In this document: positions 28,643 through 38,010 of the stretch, piece after piece
Position numbering within the stretch: the first letter of the stretch is position 1
How the letters are laid out: each line of letters opens with the position of its first letter
Assembly: GCA_003221695.1 (NCBI GenBank)
Contig: QHSX01000052.1
Coordinates: forward strand, 24,629 to 88,628
DNA: 64,000 nt
Direction: 5' to 3'
DNA from: Candidatus Rokuibacteriota bacterium
GTDB lineage: Bacteria; Methylomirabilota; Methylomirabilia; Rokubacteriales; CSP1-6
Notes under the pieces: model-generated
Seen by the model: the letters and a program-made list of their open reading frames with translations, nothing else
The model's database searches: none
What the model was told of the DNA's origin: nothing
Made by a program: the position numbers and the translations under genes

Positions 28643-30264
28643 CGAGGCCCTCCGACCTCGCCGACGGTGACTACGACGTCGTCGTGATCGGCGGCGGCAT
28701 GGCGGGCGCCGGCGTCGCGCGCGACCTGGCGCTTCGCGGCGTCTCGGTGGCGCTCGTCGAGAAAGACGACTTCGCCGCGGCGACCACGTCCCGGTCGTCG
28801 AAGCTGATCCACGGCGGCCTCCGGTACCTCGAGCTGTTCGACGTCGCCCTCGTGCGCGAGTCCCTGCGGGAGCGCGAGATCCTCAACCGGCTGGCGCCGC
28901 ATCTGGTCCGGCCGCTCCCGTTCCTGGTGCCGATCTACCGTGACTCGTCACGCGGCCTCATCAAGGTGCGGATCGGGCTCACGCTCTACGACTGGCTCAC
29001 GCCGGGGCGGGACCGTGAGCGGTACCGCGTCCTTCCCCCGATCGACACGCTGAGCCTCGAACCCGCGATCCGCGCCGAGGACCTCCGCGGTGCCGGCTAC
29101 TACTTCGACGATCTGCTCGTCTTCCCGGAGCGGCTCTGCCTGGAGAACGTGCTCTCGGCCTGCCGGCACGGCGCACGCGCGTTCAACTACGCCCAGGTGG
29201 AGGAGATCGTCCGGGCGCCGGGCGGCGCCCCGGCCGGGGTCCGTGTCCGCGACCTCGTCACCGGCCGCGTCGCGACGCTCGGGGCGCGGGTCCTCGTGAA
29301 CGCCACGGGGCCGTGGGTGGACGAGCTTCGGGCGCTCGCCGGGGTCCGGGAGCGCGGCCCGCGCATCCTGCGCCGAACGAAGGGCATCCACTGCTTGCTC
29401 CCCGGCCTGACGGAGCACGCGATCTACCATTCGACGAGCGACGACCGAATGATCTTCGTCATCCCGTGGCGGGAGTTCTCGCTCATCGGCACGACCGACA
29501 CCGACTTTGACGGCGACCTCGACCGGCTGCACGCCACGCGCGACGAGGTGAGTTACCTCCTCGGCGAGGTCCGCCGGGCCCTGCCGGACCCGCGCGTCGC
29601 ATTCGAGCGCGTCGTCTACACGTACGCCGGGGTGCGGCCGCTCTCGTACGAGGAGGGCAAGCGCGAGTCCGACGTTTCGCGTGCGCACAAGGTCGTCGCC
29701 GAGGCAGACGGGCGCTTCCTGTCGATCACCGGGACCAAGCTCACGTGCTTCCGGAGCCTTGCGGCAGGGCTCGGCGACGCGGTGATGCGCACCCTCGGCC
29801 ACCGGGCGCCCGCCCGCACCGATCGGTACACGCTCGACGGGCTCGACGAGGAGGCCGGGCGCGTCGAGGCGCACACCTGGCTCGACGTCTCCCCCGAGGT
29901 CGCGAGCTCGGGGCTCGCCCGCGAGACGCTCGAGACGCTCGTGACGCTCTACGGGCGCGCCTATCCGCGCGTCGTCGACCTCGCGGGGAAGGTCCCCGGC
30001 GGAACCGACCGGCTCTGCCCCCAGAATCCCGACATCGTCGCGCAGCTCCACCTCGCCGTGCAGGAGGAGCTGGCCGTGTCTCTCCAGGACGTCCTGCTCC
30101 GCCGCACGGGGATCGGCACGAGCCGCTGTCAGGGGACGGATTGCGCGGAGCCCATCGGGCGCCGGATGGGCCAGCTGCTCGGCTGGAGCCCGCGACGTCT
30201 CGACGCGGAGCTGGACGCCTACCACGCCCACGTCGCGCGCTCGCGGAGGTTCAAGACGGCGTAG
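28639..30264 (+). CDS. glpD: Glycerol-3-phosphate dehydrogenase (FAD)
   Basis: DYDVVVIGGGMAGAGVARDLALRGVSVALVEKDDFAAATTSRSSKLIHGGLRYLELFDVALVRESLREREIL...KGIHCLLPGL...IPWREFSLIGTTDTDFDGDL; ATGA overlap with the HAD gene. Confidence 0.95.
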   Translation: MTRPSDLADGDYDVVVIGGGMAGAGVARDLALRGVSVALVEKDDFAAATTSRSSKLIHGGLRYLELFDVALVRESLREREILNRLAPHLVRPLPFLVPIYRDSSRGLIKVRIGLTLYDWLTPGRDRERYRVLPPIDTLSLEPAIRAEDLRGAGYYFDDLLVFPERLCLENVLSACRHGARAFNYAQVEEIVRAPGGAPAGVRVRDLVTGRVATLGARVLVNATGPWVDELRALAGVRERGPRILRRTKGIHCLLPGLTEHAIYHSTSDDRMIFVIPWREFSLIGTTDTDFDGDLDRLHATRDEVSYLLGEVRRALPDPRVAFERVVYTYAGVRPLSYEEGKRESDVSRAHKVVAEADGRFLSITGTKLTCFRSLAAGLGDAVMRTLGHRAPARTDRYTLDGLDEEAGRVEAHTWLDVSPEVASSGLARETLETLVTLYGRAYPRVVDLAGKVPGGTDRLCPQNPDIVAQLHLAVQEELAVSLQDVLLRRTGIGTSRCQGTDCAEPIGRRMGQLLGWSPRRLDAELDAYHAHVARSRRFKTA

Positions 30265-30339
30265 GCGCCCGTGTGCGTGTGCTATAGTGCGGCGCACCCG
30301 GCACGTCACTCGTTGCGGCGGTTCCTCATGGAGGCTCGC

Positions 30340-31644
30340 ATGAAGCTCTCGGCCGGCATCGTCCTGACCGGGGCGGTCCTCTTGGGCGTTTCCACGCCTG
30401 CGTTCGCCAAGACGGAGATCCAGTGGTGGCACGCGATGACCGCCGTGCTCGGCGAGCGGGTCAACGAGATCGCCGTGAAGTTCAACGCCTCTCAGAACGA
30501 GTACGAAGTGAAAGCCGTCTACAAGGGCTCCTACCCGGACACGTTGAACGCCGCCATCGCGGCCTATCGGGCCAAGCAGCCGCCGCACATCGTCCAGGTC
30601 TTCGAGGTCGGCACGCAGACGATGCTCTCCTCGGGCGCGGTATACCCCGTCTTCCAGCTGATGAAGGACCACGGGATCGCCATCGACTGGAACGATCTGA
30701 TCGGTCCGGTCAAGAGCTACTACTCGACGGGCGGCAACCTGTACTCGATGGCCTTCAACTCGTCGACGCCGATCCTCTTTTACAACAAAGACCTCTTCAA
30801 GAAGGCCGGCCTCGGCGACAAGCCGCCGGCGAGGTGGGACGAGGTCGAAGCGATGGCGAAGAAGCTCGTCGGTGCGGGCGTGAAGTGCGGCTTCAGCGCC
30901 GCCTGGCCGTCGTGGACGCTGGTCGAGAACATGCACGCGCTCCACGACCAGCCATTCGCGGATCACGCCAACGGATTCGACGGCCTCACCACCCGACTGC
31001 AGATCAACGGCGCCTTCGGCGTCCAGATGATGGAGCTGCTCCAGCGCGGCGTCCGGGAGGGCTGGTTCGTCTACAACGGACGGCTCAACAAGGCCGAGGC
31101 CAACATGGGCGGCGGCGAGTGCGGCATCTTCCTCTCCTCGTCCGCCTACATCGGCAACCTGACGCGCGCGTCCGAGGGCAAGTTCGTGTGGGGGACGGGC
31201 CCGCTGCCGCGGCTCGGCGGTTACCCGCAGGGCAACTCGATCATCGGGGGCGCGACGCTCTGGGTGATGAAGGGTGCCAAGCCGGAGGAGTACAAGGGCG
31301 TCGCTCAGTTCTTCAGGTACCTGGCCTCCACAGAGAACCAGGCGTGGTGGGCGGGCGTCACCGGCTACCTGCCACTGACCAACGCGGCGGTGAGGGCGAT
31401 GGAGTCCTCCGGGCACTTCCAGAAGAACCCGCAGCAGCGTACCGCCATCGCCCAGATGCTCGGTGGCAAGACGACGTCGAACAGCCAGGGCATTCGCCTC
31501 GGCAACTTCGTTTCGATCCGCGACGCCATCGAGGAACAGATGGAAAACATCTTCAGCGGCAAGAAGACGGCGACGCAGGGGCTGGACGACGCCGTCGCGA
31601 AGTCGAGCGAGATCCTCAAGGAGTTCGCCGCGCTCTACAGGTGA
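30340..31644 (+). CDS. ugpB: Glycerol-3-phosphate / GPD ABC transporter substrate-binding protein
   Basis: Signal peptide ...GVSTPAFA then KTEIQWWHAMTAVLGERVNEIAVKFNASQNEYEVKAVYKGSYPDTLNAAIAAYRAKQPPHIVQVFEVGTQTMLSSGAVYPV. Confidence 0.93.
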   Translation: MKLSAGIVLTGAVLLGVSTPAFAKTEIQWWHAMTAVLGERVNEIAVKFNASQNEYEVKAVYKGSYPDTLNAAIAAYRAKQPPHIVQVFEVGTQTMLSSGAVYPVFQLMKDHGIAIDWNDLIGPVKSYYSTGGNLYSMAFNSSTPILFYNKDLFKKAGLGDKPPARWDEVEAMAKKLVGAGVKCGFSAAWPSWTLVENMHALHDQPFADHANGFDGLTTRLQINGAFGVQMMELLQRGVREGWFVYNGRLNKAEANMGGGECGIFLSSSAYIGNLTRASEGKFVWGTGPLPRLGGYPQGNSIIGGATLWVMKGAKPEEYKGVAQFFRYLASTENQAWWAGVTGYLPLTNAAVRAMESSGHFQKNPQQRTAIAQMLGGKTTSNSQGIRLGNFVSIRDAIEEQMENIFSGKKTATQGLDDAVAKSSEILKEFAALYR

Positions 31645-31665
31645 GGAGCGGGTCGGCCACCTGCG

Positions 31666-32547
31666 ATGAAGCGCTTCGTCTTCCGGAACCGGTGGCTGCC
31701 CTACGCGCTGGTGGCACCGCAGGTCGTCATCACGATCGCCTTCTTCTACTGGCCCGCCTTCGACTCGCTCCGGCTCTCGCTCTACCGCGCCTCACCCTTC
31801 GGTGACCGGCTGATCTGGGCCGGCCTCGCCAACTTCGAGCGGCTCTTCCGCGACCCCGCCTACCTCAGGAGCGCGCTCACCAGCTTCGTGTTCTCCTTCG
31901 TCGTGACGTTCGCGGGGCTGGCGCTGGCCCTGCTGCTCGCCTCGCTCGCCAACGCGAAGATCCGCGGCCTCGCCGTCTACCGCTCGCTGCTCCTCTGGCC
32001 CTATGGCATCGCGCCCGCGATCGCCGGCATCATCTGGCTCTTCATCTTCCATCCCTCGTACGGGATCCTGCCGTGGCTCCTGTCGTTCGTCACGGCCTAC
32101 CAGTTCAACTGGTTCCTGAAGGGCTGGGTGGCGATGACGCTCATCGTCATGGCGGCGATCTGGAAGCAGTTTGGCTACAACCTGGCCTTCTACCTGGCCG
32201 GGCTGCAGGCGATCGAGGCCTCGGTGCTCGAGGCCGCGAGCGTCGACGGGGCGGGGCCGATCCGGCGCTTCTTCGCGGTGACCTTCCCGCTGCTCTCGCC
32301 CGTGACGTTTTTCTTGTTCACGCTCAACATGACCTTCTCGTTCTTCGACACGTTCGGGCTGATCCATTCGGTGACCCAGGGTGGGCCCGGCGACACGACC
32401 TCGATCCTGGTCTACCGTGCGTGGAAGGACGGCTTCGAGGGGCTCCAGCTCGGCTTTTCGGCGGCACAATCGGTGGTCCTGATGGCCCTCGTCATCCTGC
32501 TCACCGCCTTCCAGTTCCGCTTCGCCGAGAAGAAGGTGACCTACTGA
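31666..32547 (+). CDS. ugpA: Glycerol-3-phosphate ABC transporter permease
   Basis: MKRFVFRNRWLPYALVAPQVVITIAFFYWPAFDSLRLSLYRASPFG...EAASVDGAGPIRRFFAVTFPLLSPVTFFLFTLN (EAA loop). Confidence 0.93.
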   Translation: MKRFVFRNRWLPYALVAPQVVITIAFFYWPAFDSLRLSLYRASPFGDRLIWAGLANFERLFRDPAYLRSALTSFVFSFVVTFAGLALALLLASLANAKIRGLAVYRSLLLWPYGIAPAIAGIIWLFIFHPSYGILPWLLSFVTAYQFNWFLKGWVAMTLIVMAAIWKQFGYNLAFYLAGLQAIEASVLEAASVDGAGPIRRFFAVTFPLLSPVTFFLFTLNMTFSFFDTFGLIHSVTQGGPGDTTSILVYRAWKDGFEGLQLGFSAAQSVVLMALVILLTAFQFRFAEKKVTY

Positions 32548-33425
32548 TGGCGCGCACGCTCGCGCCGCCGGCCGCCCTCGCCGTCCACGCGGCGTCGCGG
32601 GTGAAGGCCCGTGACGGGGGCGGGATCGTCGCCCACGCGATCTTGCTCGCCGCCGTCGCCGTGCTGGCGTTTCCCCTCTATTACGCGTTCGTCATCAGCA
32701 CCCAGACGCTTTCGCAGGTGACGAGCCTGCCGCCGCGGCCGTGGCCATCGACGGCATTCCTCTCAAACTACGCCGAGGCCTGGCAGCGCGCGCAGATGGG
32801 CCGGCTGCTGCTCAACAGTGCGATCGTGGCGCTCGGCGTGGCGTTCGGCAAGATCGCCATCTCGCTGCTCTCGGCCTTCGCGATCGTGTTCTTCAACTTC
32901 CGCGGCAAACAGGTCGTCTTCTCGATGATCTTCGTCACGCTGATGCTCCCGGTGCCCGTGCGGATCGTCTCCACCTACCAGGTCATGAGCGTGCTCGGCT
33001 GGGTGAACACCTACTGGGGACTCACGGTACCGCTCCTGGCGTCGGCGACCGGGACCTTCCTCTTCCGGCAGTTCTACCAGACCATCCCAAACTCGTTGGC
33101 CGAGGCCGCCCAGCTCGACGGCGCGGGCCCCATGCGCTTCCTCTGGTCGATCCTGCTGCCGCTGTCGAAGGCCAACATCGCGGCGCTCTTCGTCATCCTC
33201 TTCGTCTACGGCTGGAACGACTACCTGTGGCCCCTGATGATCACCAACACCCCGGAAATGCGCACGGCGGTCATCGGCATCGAGTCTTTGGTGCCGCGCA
33301 CCTCGCAGCTCCCGGAGTGGAACATCGCGATGGCGGCGGCGATGATGGTGCTGCTGCCTCCGGTGGCGGTGATCGTCGTGATGCAGCGGTGGTTCGTGAA
33401 GGGTCTCATCGAGACGGAGAAGTAG
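32547..33425 (+). CDS. ugpE: Glycerol-3-phosphate ABC transporter permease
   Basis: AHAILLAAVAVLAFPLYYAFVISTQTLSQV...EAAQLDGAGPMRFLWSILLPLSKANIAALFVILFVYGWNDYLWPLMIT; 1-nt overlap with ugpA. Confidence 0.93.
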   Translation: MARTLAPPAALAVHAASRVKARDGGGIVAHAILLAAVAVLAFPLYYAFVISTQTLSQVTSLPPRPWPSTAFLSNYAEAWQRAQMGRLLLNSAIVALGVAFGKIAISLLSAFAIVFFNFRGKQVVFSMIFVTLMLPVPVRIVSTYQVMSVLGWVNTYWGLTVPLLASATGTFLFRQFYQTIPNSLAEAAQLDGAGPMRFLWSILLPLSKANIAALFVILFVYGWNDYLWPLMITNTPEMRTAVIGIESLVPRTSQLPEWNIAMAAAMMVLLPPVAVIVVMQRWFVKGLIETEK

Positions 33426-34241
33426 GTGGTCCGGCGAACGCGGCTCGCGGCGCACCGGGGGGGCGCGGCTCTGTGGCCGGAGAACAGCCTCCTTGGCTTC
33501 CGGAACGCGCTAGCGCTCGGCAGTGACCTGATCGAGTTCGACGTCCACCTGACGGCCGACGGCGCGCTCGCGGTGATCCACGATCCGACACTCGACCGGA
33601 CGACCGACGCAACCGGCCCCGTCGCCGGGCGCACCGCTGTCGAGCTCGCCCGCGCGCGCCTCCGTGGGCCCGCCGGGGCGCTCACCGACGAGCGCGTGCC
33701 TCTGCTCGAGGACGTGCTGGCACTCGTCGCGCCCTCGCGCGGAGGGCTCCTCGTCGAGGTGAAGGGCCCCGTCGCCGGCGTCGGCGTCCGCTACGAGCGG
33801 CGCGGCGGCCGCGCGGCCGCCGTGCCCGGCCCCCGCTACGAGGGGCTCGAGGAGCGGCTGATCGCGTCGCTCCGGCGGGCAGGGCTTCTCTCGCACGCGA
33901 CCATTATGGCGTTCAACCCCGACGTCGTGACGGCGGTCCGCGCCCTCGTCCCGGGTCAGCGCACGACGCTCCTCGTCTCAGCCCACCACATCCGGCAGGC
34001 GCACGCGCGGCCAGAGGATGCCCTCGACTGGGCGCTCGCGGCGGGCGCGACCGATGCCGGCCTCGAGTACACGCTCGTCAACGAGGCGGTCGTCGAAGCG
34101 GCCCGTGCCGCCAGGCTCCGCCTGGGCGTCTGGACGGTGAATGCGGAACGCGCGATGCGGCGGCTCGTCGAGCTTGGGGTGGACGTCCTGACGACCGATC
34201 GCCCCGACGTGGCCAAGCGCGTGCTCGGCCGAGCGTCGTGA
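33426..34241 (+). CDS. ugpQ: Glycerophosphodiester phosphodiesterase
   Basis: [60 protein letters not shown]...[30 protein letters not shown]. Confidence 0.92.
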   Translation: MVRRTRLAAHRGGAALWPENSLLGFRNALALGSDLIEFDVHLTADGALAVIHDPTLDRTTDATGPVAGRTAVELARARLRGPAGALTDERVPLLEDVLALVAPSRGGLLVEVKGPVAGVGVRYERRGGRAAAVPGPRYEGLEERLIASLRRAGLLSHATIMAFNPDVVTAVRALVPGQRTTLLVSAHHIRQAHARPEDALDWALAAGATDAGLEYTLVNEAVVEAARAARLRLGVWTVNAERAMRRLVELGVDVLTTDRPDVAKRVLGRAS

Positions 34242-34557
34242 GGCCCGCGGCCCTCGTTGGAATGAAACGCGACCGGCGGGACGGAGCCGGGTCGCACCTT
34301 CGCCGGACGGAGCCACCGCGTGCCCACGGCACGCCGACTCACGCAGGCTCGCCTCGCGCGTCGGACGCGCTGCGGCTTCGCACTCCCACGGAGTGCGAAG
34401 GGCCCGGGGCGCCCAGTCCAATGACGCGACGGGCCTTGGCCGGACGGAGCCACACCGTACCCACGGCACGCCGACTCACGCAGGCTCGCCTCGCGCGTCG
34501 GACGCGCTGCGGCTTCGCACTCCCACGGCATGCACCGGCCTCGTGGCCCCCGGTCCA
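34242..34557 (+). repeat. Type B repeat array (two full copies) between GDPD and glpK
   Basis: cacggcacgccgactcacgcaggctcgcctcgcgcgtcggacgcgctgcggcttcgcactcccacgg occurs twice about 137 bp apart, with related copies at 26283 and 52563. Confidence 0.88.
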
Positions 34558-36093
34558 ATGACCACGCGGCGTTACGTTCTCGCCCTCGACCAGGGCACGA
34601 CGGGCTCGACGGCGCTGGTCGTCGATGCCGACGGCGGCGTCCGCGCGCGCGGGTACACCGAGCTGCCACAACACTTCCCGAGGCCCGGATGGGTCGAGCA
34701 CGACCCCGAGGAGATCTGGACGACGGTCGAGCGCGCGGCACGCGCCGCGCTCGCCGAGGCGCGCGTCGCGGGAGCCGAGGTGGCGGCGATCGGGATCACC
34801 AACCAGCGCGAGACGACCATCGTCTGGGACCGTGGCTCGGGAGCACCCATCCACCGCGCGATCGTCTGGCAGTGCCGACGGACGGCGCCGATGTGCGACC
34901 GCTTGCGCGCACAGGGGGTCGAGCCGCTCGTGCGGGAGCGGACCGGGCTTGTCCTCGATGCCTACTTCTCCGGCACCAAGATCCGTTGGCTGCTCGACGA
35001 GATCCCCGGGGCGCGCGTCCGCGCCGAGCGCGGCCAACTCGCGTTCGGCACCGTGGACGCGTGGCTCCTCTGGAAGCTCACCGGCGGTCGCGTGCACGCC
35101 ACGGACGCGAGCAACGCCTCGCGGACGCTCTGCCTGAACCTCAAGACGGGAGACTGGGACGACGAGCTGCTGAAGCTCCTCGGGGTCCCGCGTGCCGTGC
35201 TGCCGGCGATCCTCCCCTCCGCGGGCGCCCTCGCTGAGACCGCGGAGCTCGGGTGGCTGCCGCGCGGCGTGCCGATCGCGGGAATCGCCGGCGACCAGCA
35301 GGCGGCGCTCTTCGGGCAGGCGTGCCACACGCCCGGCGCGGCCAAGAATACCTACGGCACCGGGTGCTTCATGTTGCTGAACACCGGGCCAACACCCGTG
35401 GTCTCGTCGCACGGGCTCCTCACGACGATCGCGTGGCGGATCGACGGCCGCACGACCTATGCTCTCGAGGGCAGCGTGTTCGTCGCTGGCGCGGCGATCC
35501 AGTGGCTACGCGACGGACTGGGTCTCCTCGCGGACGCGGCCGAGAGCGAGGCGCTGGCGCGATCGGTCCCCGACACAGCGGGCGTTTACTTCGTGCCGGC
35601 CTTCGTCGGGCTCGGTGCCCCGTACTGGGACATGTACGCGCGCGGGACGATCCTGGGGCTCACGCGCGGAACGACGGGGGCGCACCTGGCGCGCGCGGCT
35701 CTCGAGGCGATCGCCTTCCAGAGCCGCGACGTGCTGGAAGCGATGGCGGCCGACGCCGGGATCGCCGTGCGGGAGCTGCGCGTGGACGGAGGCGCCGCGG
35801 CCAACGACTTTCTCTGCCAGTTCCAGGCCGACATCATGAACGTTACGGTGCTCCGGCCGAGCGTGATCGAGACGACCTCGCTCGGCGCCGCGTACCTCGC
35901 GGGGCTCGGCGCGGGTCTGTGGCGCTCGCTCGACGACCTCAGCCGGCGCTGGGCGGTCGAGCGGACCTTCGCCCCCGGGATGGACGCCGTGACACGGGCC
36001 GCGCGTTGCGAGGGTTGGCGCCGCGCCGTGGAGCGGGCGCGCGGGTGGGCTCACGAGGAAGCCCCATTGCCCCCCGGAGCGTCGTCGTGTTGA
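34558..36093 (+). CDS. glpK: Glycerol kinase
   Basis: [54 protein letters not shown]...[34 protein letters not shown]...[34 protein letters not shown]. Confidence 0.96.
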   Translation: MTTRRYVLALDQGTTGSTALVVDADGGVRARGYTELPQHFPRPGWVEHDPEEIWTTVERAARAALAEARVAGAEVAAIGITNQRETTIVWDRGSGAPIHRAIVWQCRRTAPMCDRLRAQGVEPLVRERTGLVLDAYFSGTKIRWLLDEIPGARVRAERGQLAFGTVDAWLLWKLTGGRVHATDASNASRTLCLNLKTGDWDDELLKLLGVPRAVLPAILPSAGALAETAELGWLPRGVPIAGIAGDQQAALFGQACHTPGAAKNTYGTGCFMLLNTGPTPVVSSHGLLTTIAWRIDGRTTYALEGSVFVAGAAIQWLRDGLGLLADAAESEALARSVPDTAGVYFVPAFVGLGAPYWDMYARGTILGLTRGTTGAHLARAALEAIAFQSRDVLEAMAADAGIAVRELRVDGGAAANDFLCQFQADIMNVTVLRPSVIETTSLGAAYLAGLGAGLWRSLDDLSRRWAVERTFAPGMDAVTRAARCEGWRRAVERARGWAHEEAPLPPGASSC

Positions 36094-36227
36094 ATCGCGC
36101 AGCCGGCACGGAATCCTCGGGTAGATTGTGCCGAAGCGGCCGGAGACCCGATCCGGCATGTCCCGAGAAATCAGTCACTTGCGATGGCTTGTGCGTGTGA
36201 GAGCGATGTGCTAGTGTCCCTCTTCAC

Positions 36228-36464
36228 ATGGCGCCGCCCGGGGAGAAGGGCACCTGGAAAGCGCTTGGCGAGCTGTCCTCCATCGGACTGACGCTGGTTC
36301 TGGCGACGGTGATCGGCCTGGGCGCCGGCTACTATGCGGATCGATGGCTCGGCACCAAGCCCTGGCTCATGCTGCTGGGCCTCGGCATGGGAATCGTTGC
36401 AGGATTTGTGAATCTCTTTCGGTCGGTCAACCGTGCGGGACGGGAACTCGATGACTCCGAGTGA
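36228..36464 (+). CDS. AtpZ/AtpI family protein
   Basis: MAPPGEKGTWKALGELSSIGLTLVLATVIGLGAGYYADRWLGTKPWLMLLGLGMGIVAGFVNLFRSVNRAGRELDDSE. Confidence 0.85.
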   Translation: MAPPGEKGTWKALGELSSIGLTLVLATVIGLGAGYYADRWLGTKPWLMLLGLGMGIVAGFVNLFRSVNRAGRELDDSE

Positions 36465-36816
36465 CGTGACGACGCGAGTGACGGCGGCGGCGTGCGTGCT
36501 CGGCGTCGTCCTGGCGGTCCCGGCCGGGTGGCTCGGCGGGCCGACGGGCGCGCTCGGCGTCCTCGCCGGGGGCGCGCTCGCCATGGCCAACTTCCGTTGG
36601 CTTGCGACCCGCGCGATCGCGGTCGTGTCGGGTGCGGGCGTCGCCGGCACGGCGTGGCTCGTCGGCACCGCGCTCCGCCTCAGCGCGTTCGCGGCGGCGT
36701 GCGCGACGCTGCTCGCGCTCGAATGGGCGCACCCCCTCGCGCTGCTGGCCGGGCTCAGCGTGCTTCCCTGCGCCGTCATCGTCGAGGGGCTGCGCGCGGC
36801 GAGCCGGGAGCCCTGA
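36451..36816 (+). CDS. ATP synthase subunit I-like membrane protein
   Basis: MTPSDVTTRVTAAACVLGVVLAVPAGWLGGPTGALGVLAGGALAMANFRWLATRAIAVVSGAG...; four hydrophobic segments, located between atpZ and F0 a. Confidence 0.72.
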   Translation: MTPSDVTTRVTAAACVLGVVLAVPAGWLGGPTGALGVLAGGALAMANFRWLATRAIAVVSGAGVAGTAWLVGTALRLSAFAAACATLLALEWAHPLALLAGLSVLPCAVIVEGLRAASREP

Positions 36817-36818
36817 GC

Positions 36819-37598
36819 GTGGAAATCATCGAGCACCCTCCAATCTTCAGACTTCCCGGGGTGTTCTGGCCCGGCTACGTCCCGGACCACGTGACGTACA
36901 CGTGGCTCGTCATGATCATCCTGACGGTGCTCGCGTTCGTCGCCTCACGCCGAGTCGAACTCGTGCCCCGAGGCGCACAGAACGCGCTCGAAGTGGTACT
37001 CGAGCAGTTCCAGCAGCTGATCGACGACGTGATCGGCCACGAGGGGCGCCCGTACCTGCCGCTCATTGCGACCTTGGGCCTGTTCATCCTCACCGGCAAC
37101 CTCCTCGCGCTCGTCCCCGGGCTCGCTGGCCCCACGACCAACCTCAACACGACCGCCGCGTGTGCGCTGGTCGTCTTCTGCGCGTACCACTACATCGGCA
37201 TCAGGAAGCATGGGCCGATCACCTACCTCAAGCACTTCATGGGGCCGGTGCCGTGGTGGCTCAAGGGGCCAATGTTCGTGATCGAAATGATCAGCCACCT
37301 GGCACGGCCGCTGTCGCTGACGTTGCGGCTCTTCGGCAACATGCTGGGCGGCCACATCCTGCTCGCCATGATGTTCTTCCTCATGGGGCTTGACGGCCTC
37401 ATCGGCTGGGCGCTGTCGGGCAGCGCGGCGGGCGTGGTCTTGGGCGGTCTCGGCGGTGGCTTGATGGTCGCGTTTACGGTTGGGTTCATCTATCCGTTGA
37501 AGATCCTGGTGTCGTTTCTCCAGGCGTTCATCTTCGTGATGCTGACGATGCTGTATATCTCGGGGGCCGTCGAGGGGCACGAGGCGGAGCACCACTAG
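36819..37598 (+). CDS. atpB: F0F1 ATP synthase subunit a
   Basis: EIIEHPPIFRLPGVFWPGYVPDHVTYTWLVMIILTVLAF...LALVPGLAGPTTNLNTTAACALVVF...LARPLSLTLRLFGNMLGGHILLAMMFF. Confidence 0.95.
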   Translation: MEIIEHPPIFRLPGVFWPGYVPDHVTYTWLVMIILTVLAFVASRRVELVPRGAQNALEVVLEQFQQLIDDVIGHEGRPYLPLIATLGLFILTGNLLALVPGLAGPTTNLNTTAACALVVFCAYHYIGIRKHGPITYLKHFMGPVPWWLKGPMFVIEMISHLARPLSLTLRLFGNMLGGHILLAMMFFLMGLDGLIGWALSGSAAGVVLGGLGGGLMVAFTVGFIYPLKILVSFLQAFIFVMLTMLYISGAVEGHEAEHH

Positions 37599-37619
37599 CG
37601 CACCACACAGGAGGCGTTC

Positions 37620-37946
37620 GTGCGACGTTCACTGATTCGGGCGGGCATGGCGGTACTCGGGGTTCCGGCGCTCGCGTTCGCGGCCGAGGGCGCGGCGAAC
37701 AGCGGTGGGTGGATCGGGCCATTCACGGTCATCGCCGCGGGCCTGGGGATGGCGATCGCGTCCGGCCTCTGCGGACTTGGGCAGGGCAGGGCGGTCGCCG
37801 CGGCGGTGGAGGCCATGGGCCGGCAACCGGGTGCGGCGGCGCGTATCCAGACCGCGATGATCATTGGCCTGGCGCTGATCGAGTCGCTCGCGATCTACAT
37901 GCTGGTCATCGGCATCATCTTGTTGTTCGTGCAGCCGATCAAGTAA
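37620..37946 (+). CDS. atpE: F0F1 ATP synthase subunit c
   Basis: GGWIGPFTVIAAGLGMAIASGLCGLGQGRAVAAAVEAMGRQPGAAARIQTAMIIGLALIESLAIYMLVIGIILLFVQPIK. Confidence 0.95.
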   Translation: MRRSLIRAGMAVLGVPALAFAAEGAANSGGWIGPFTVIAAGLGMAIASGLCGLGQGRAVAAAVEAMGRQPGAAARIQTAMIIGLALIESLAIYMLVIGIILLFVQPIK

Positions 37947-38010
37947 GAGCGACCCGGTCCAACGGCGCATTGCGCGCGTCGACGCGCGTGATGCGCCGCC
38001 ACGCACGACT

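Noticed and set aside
28948-31416. 822-aa minus-strand ORF opposite glpD/ugpB
   Set aside because: Antisense shadow ORF; no recognisable domains, and the plus strand is clearly coding.
34393-34557. N-terminal extension of glycerol kinase in the ORF track
   Set aside because: Repeat-encoded; true GlpK begins [16 protein letters not shown] at 34558.
36170-36227. Possible sigma-70 promoter or Rex operator before atpZ
   Set aside because: TTGTGC/TAGTGT-like boxes are weak and no TTGTGAA-N4-TTCACAA-type Rex site was found by eye.
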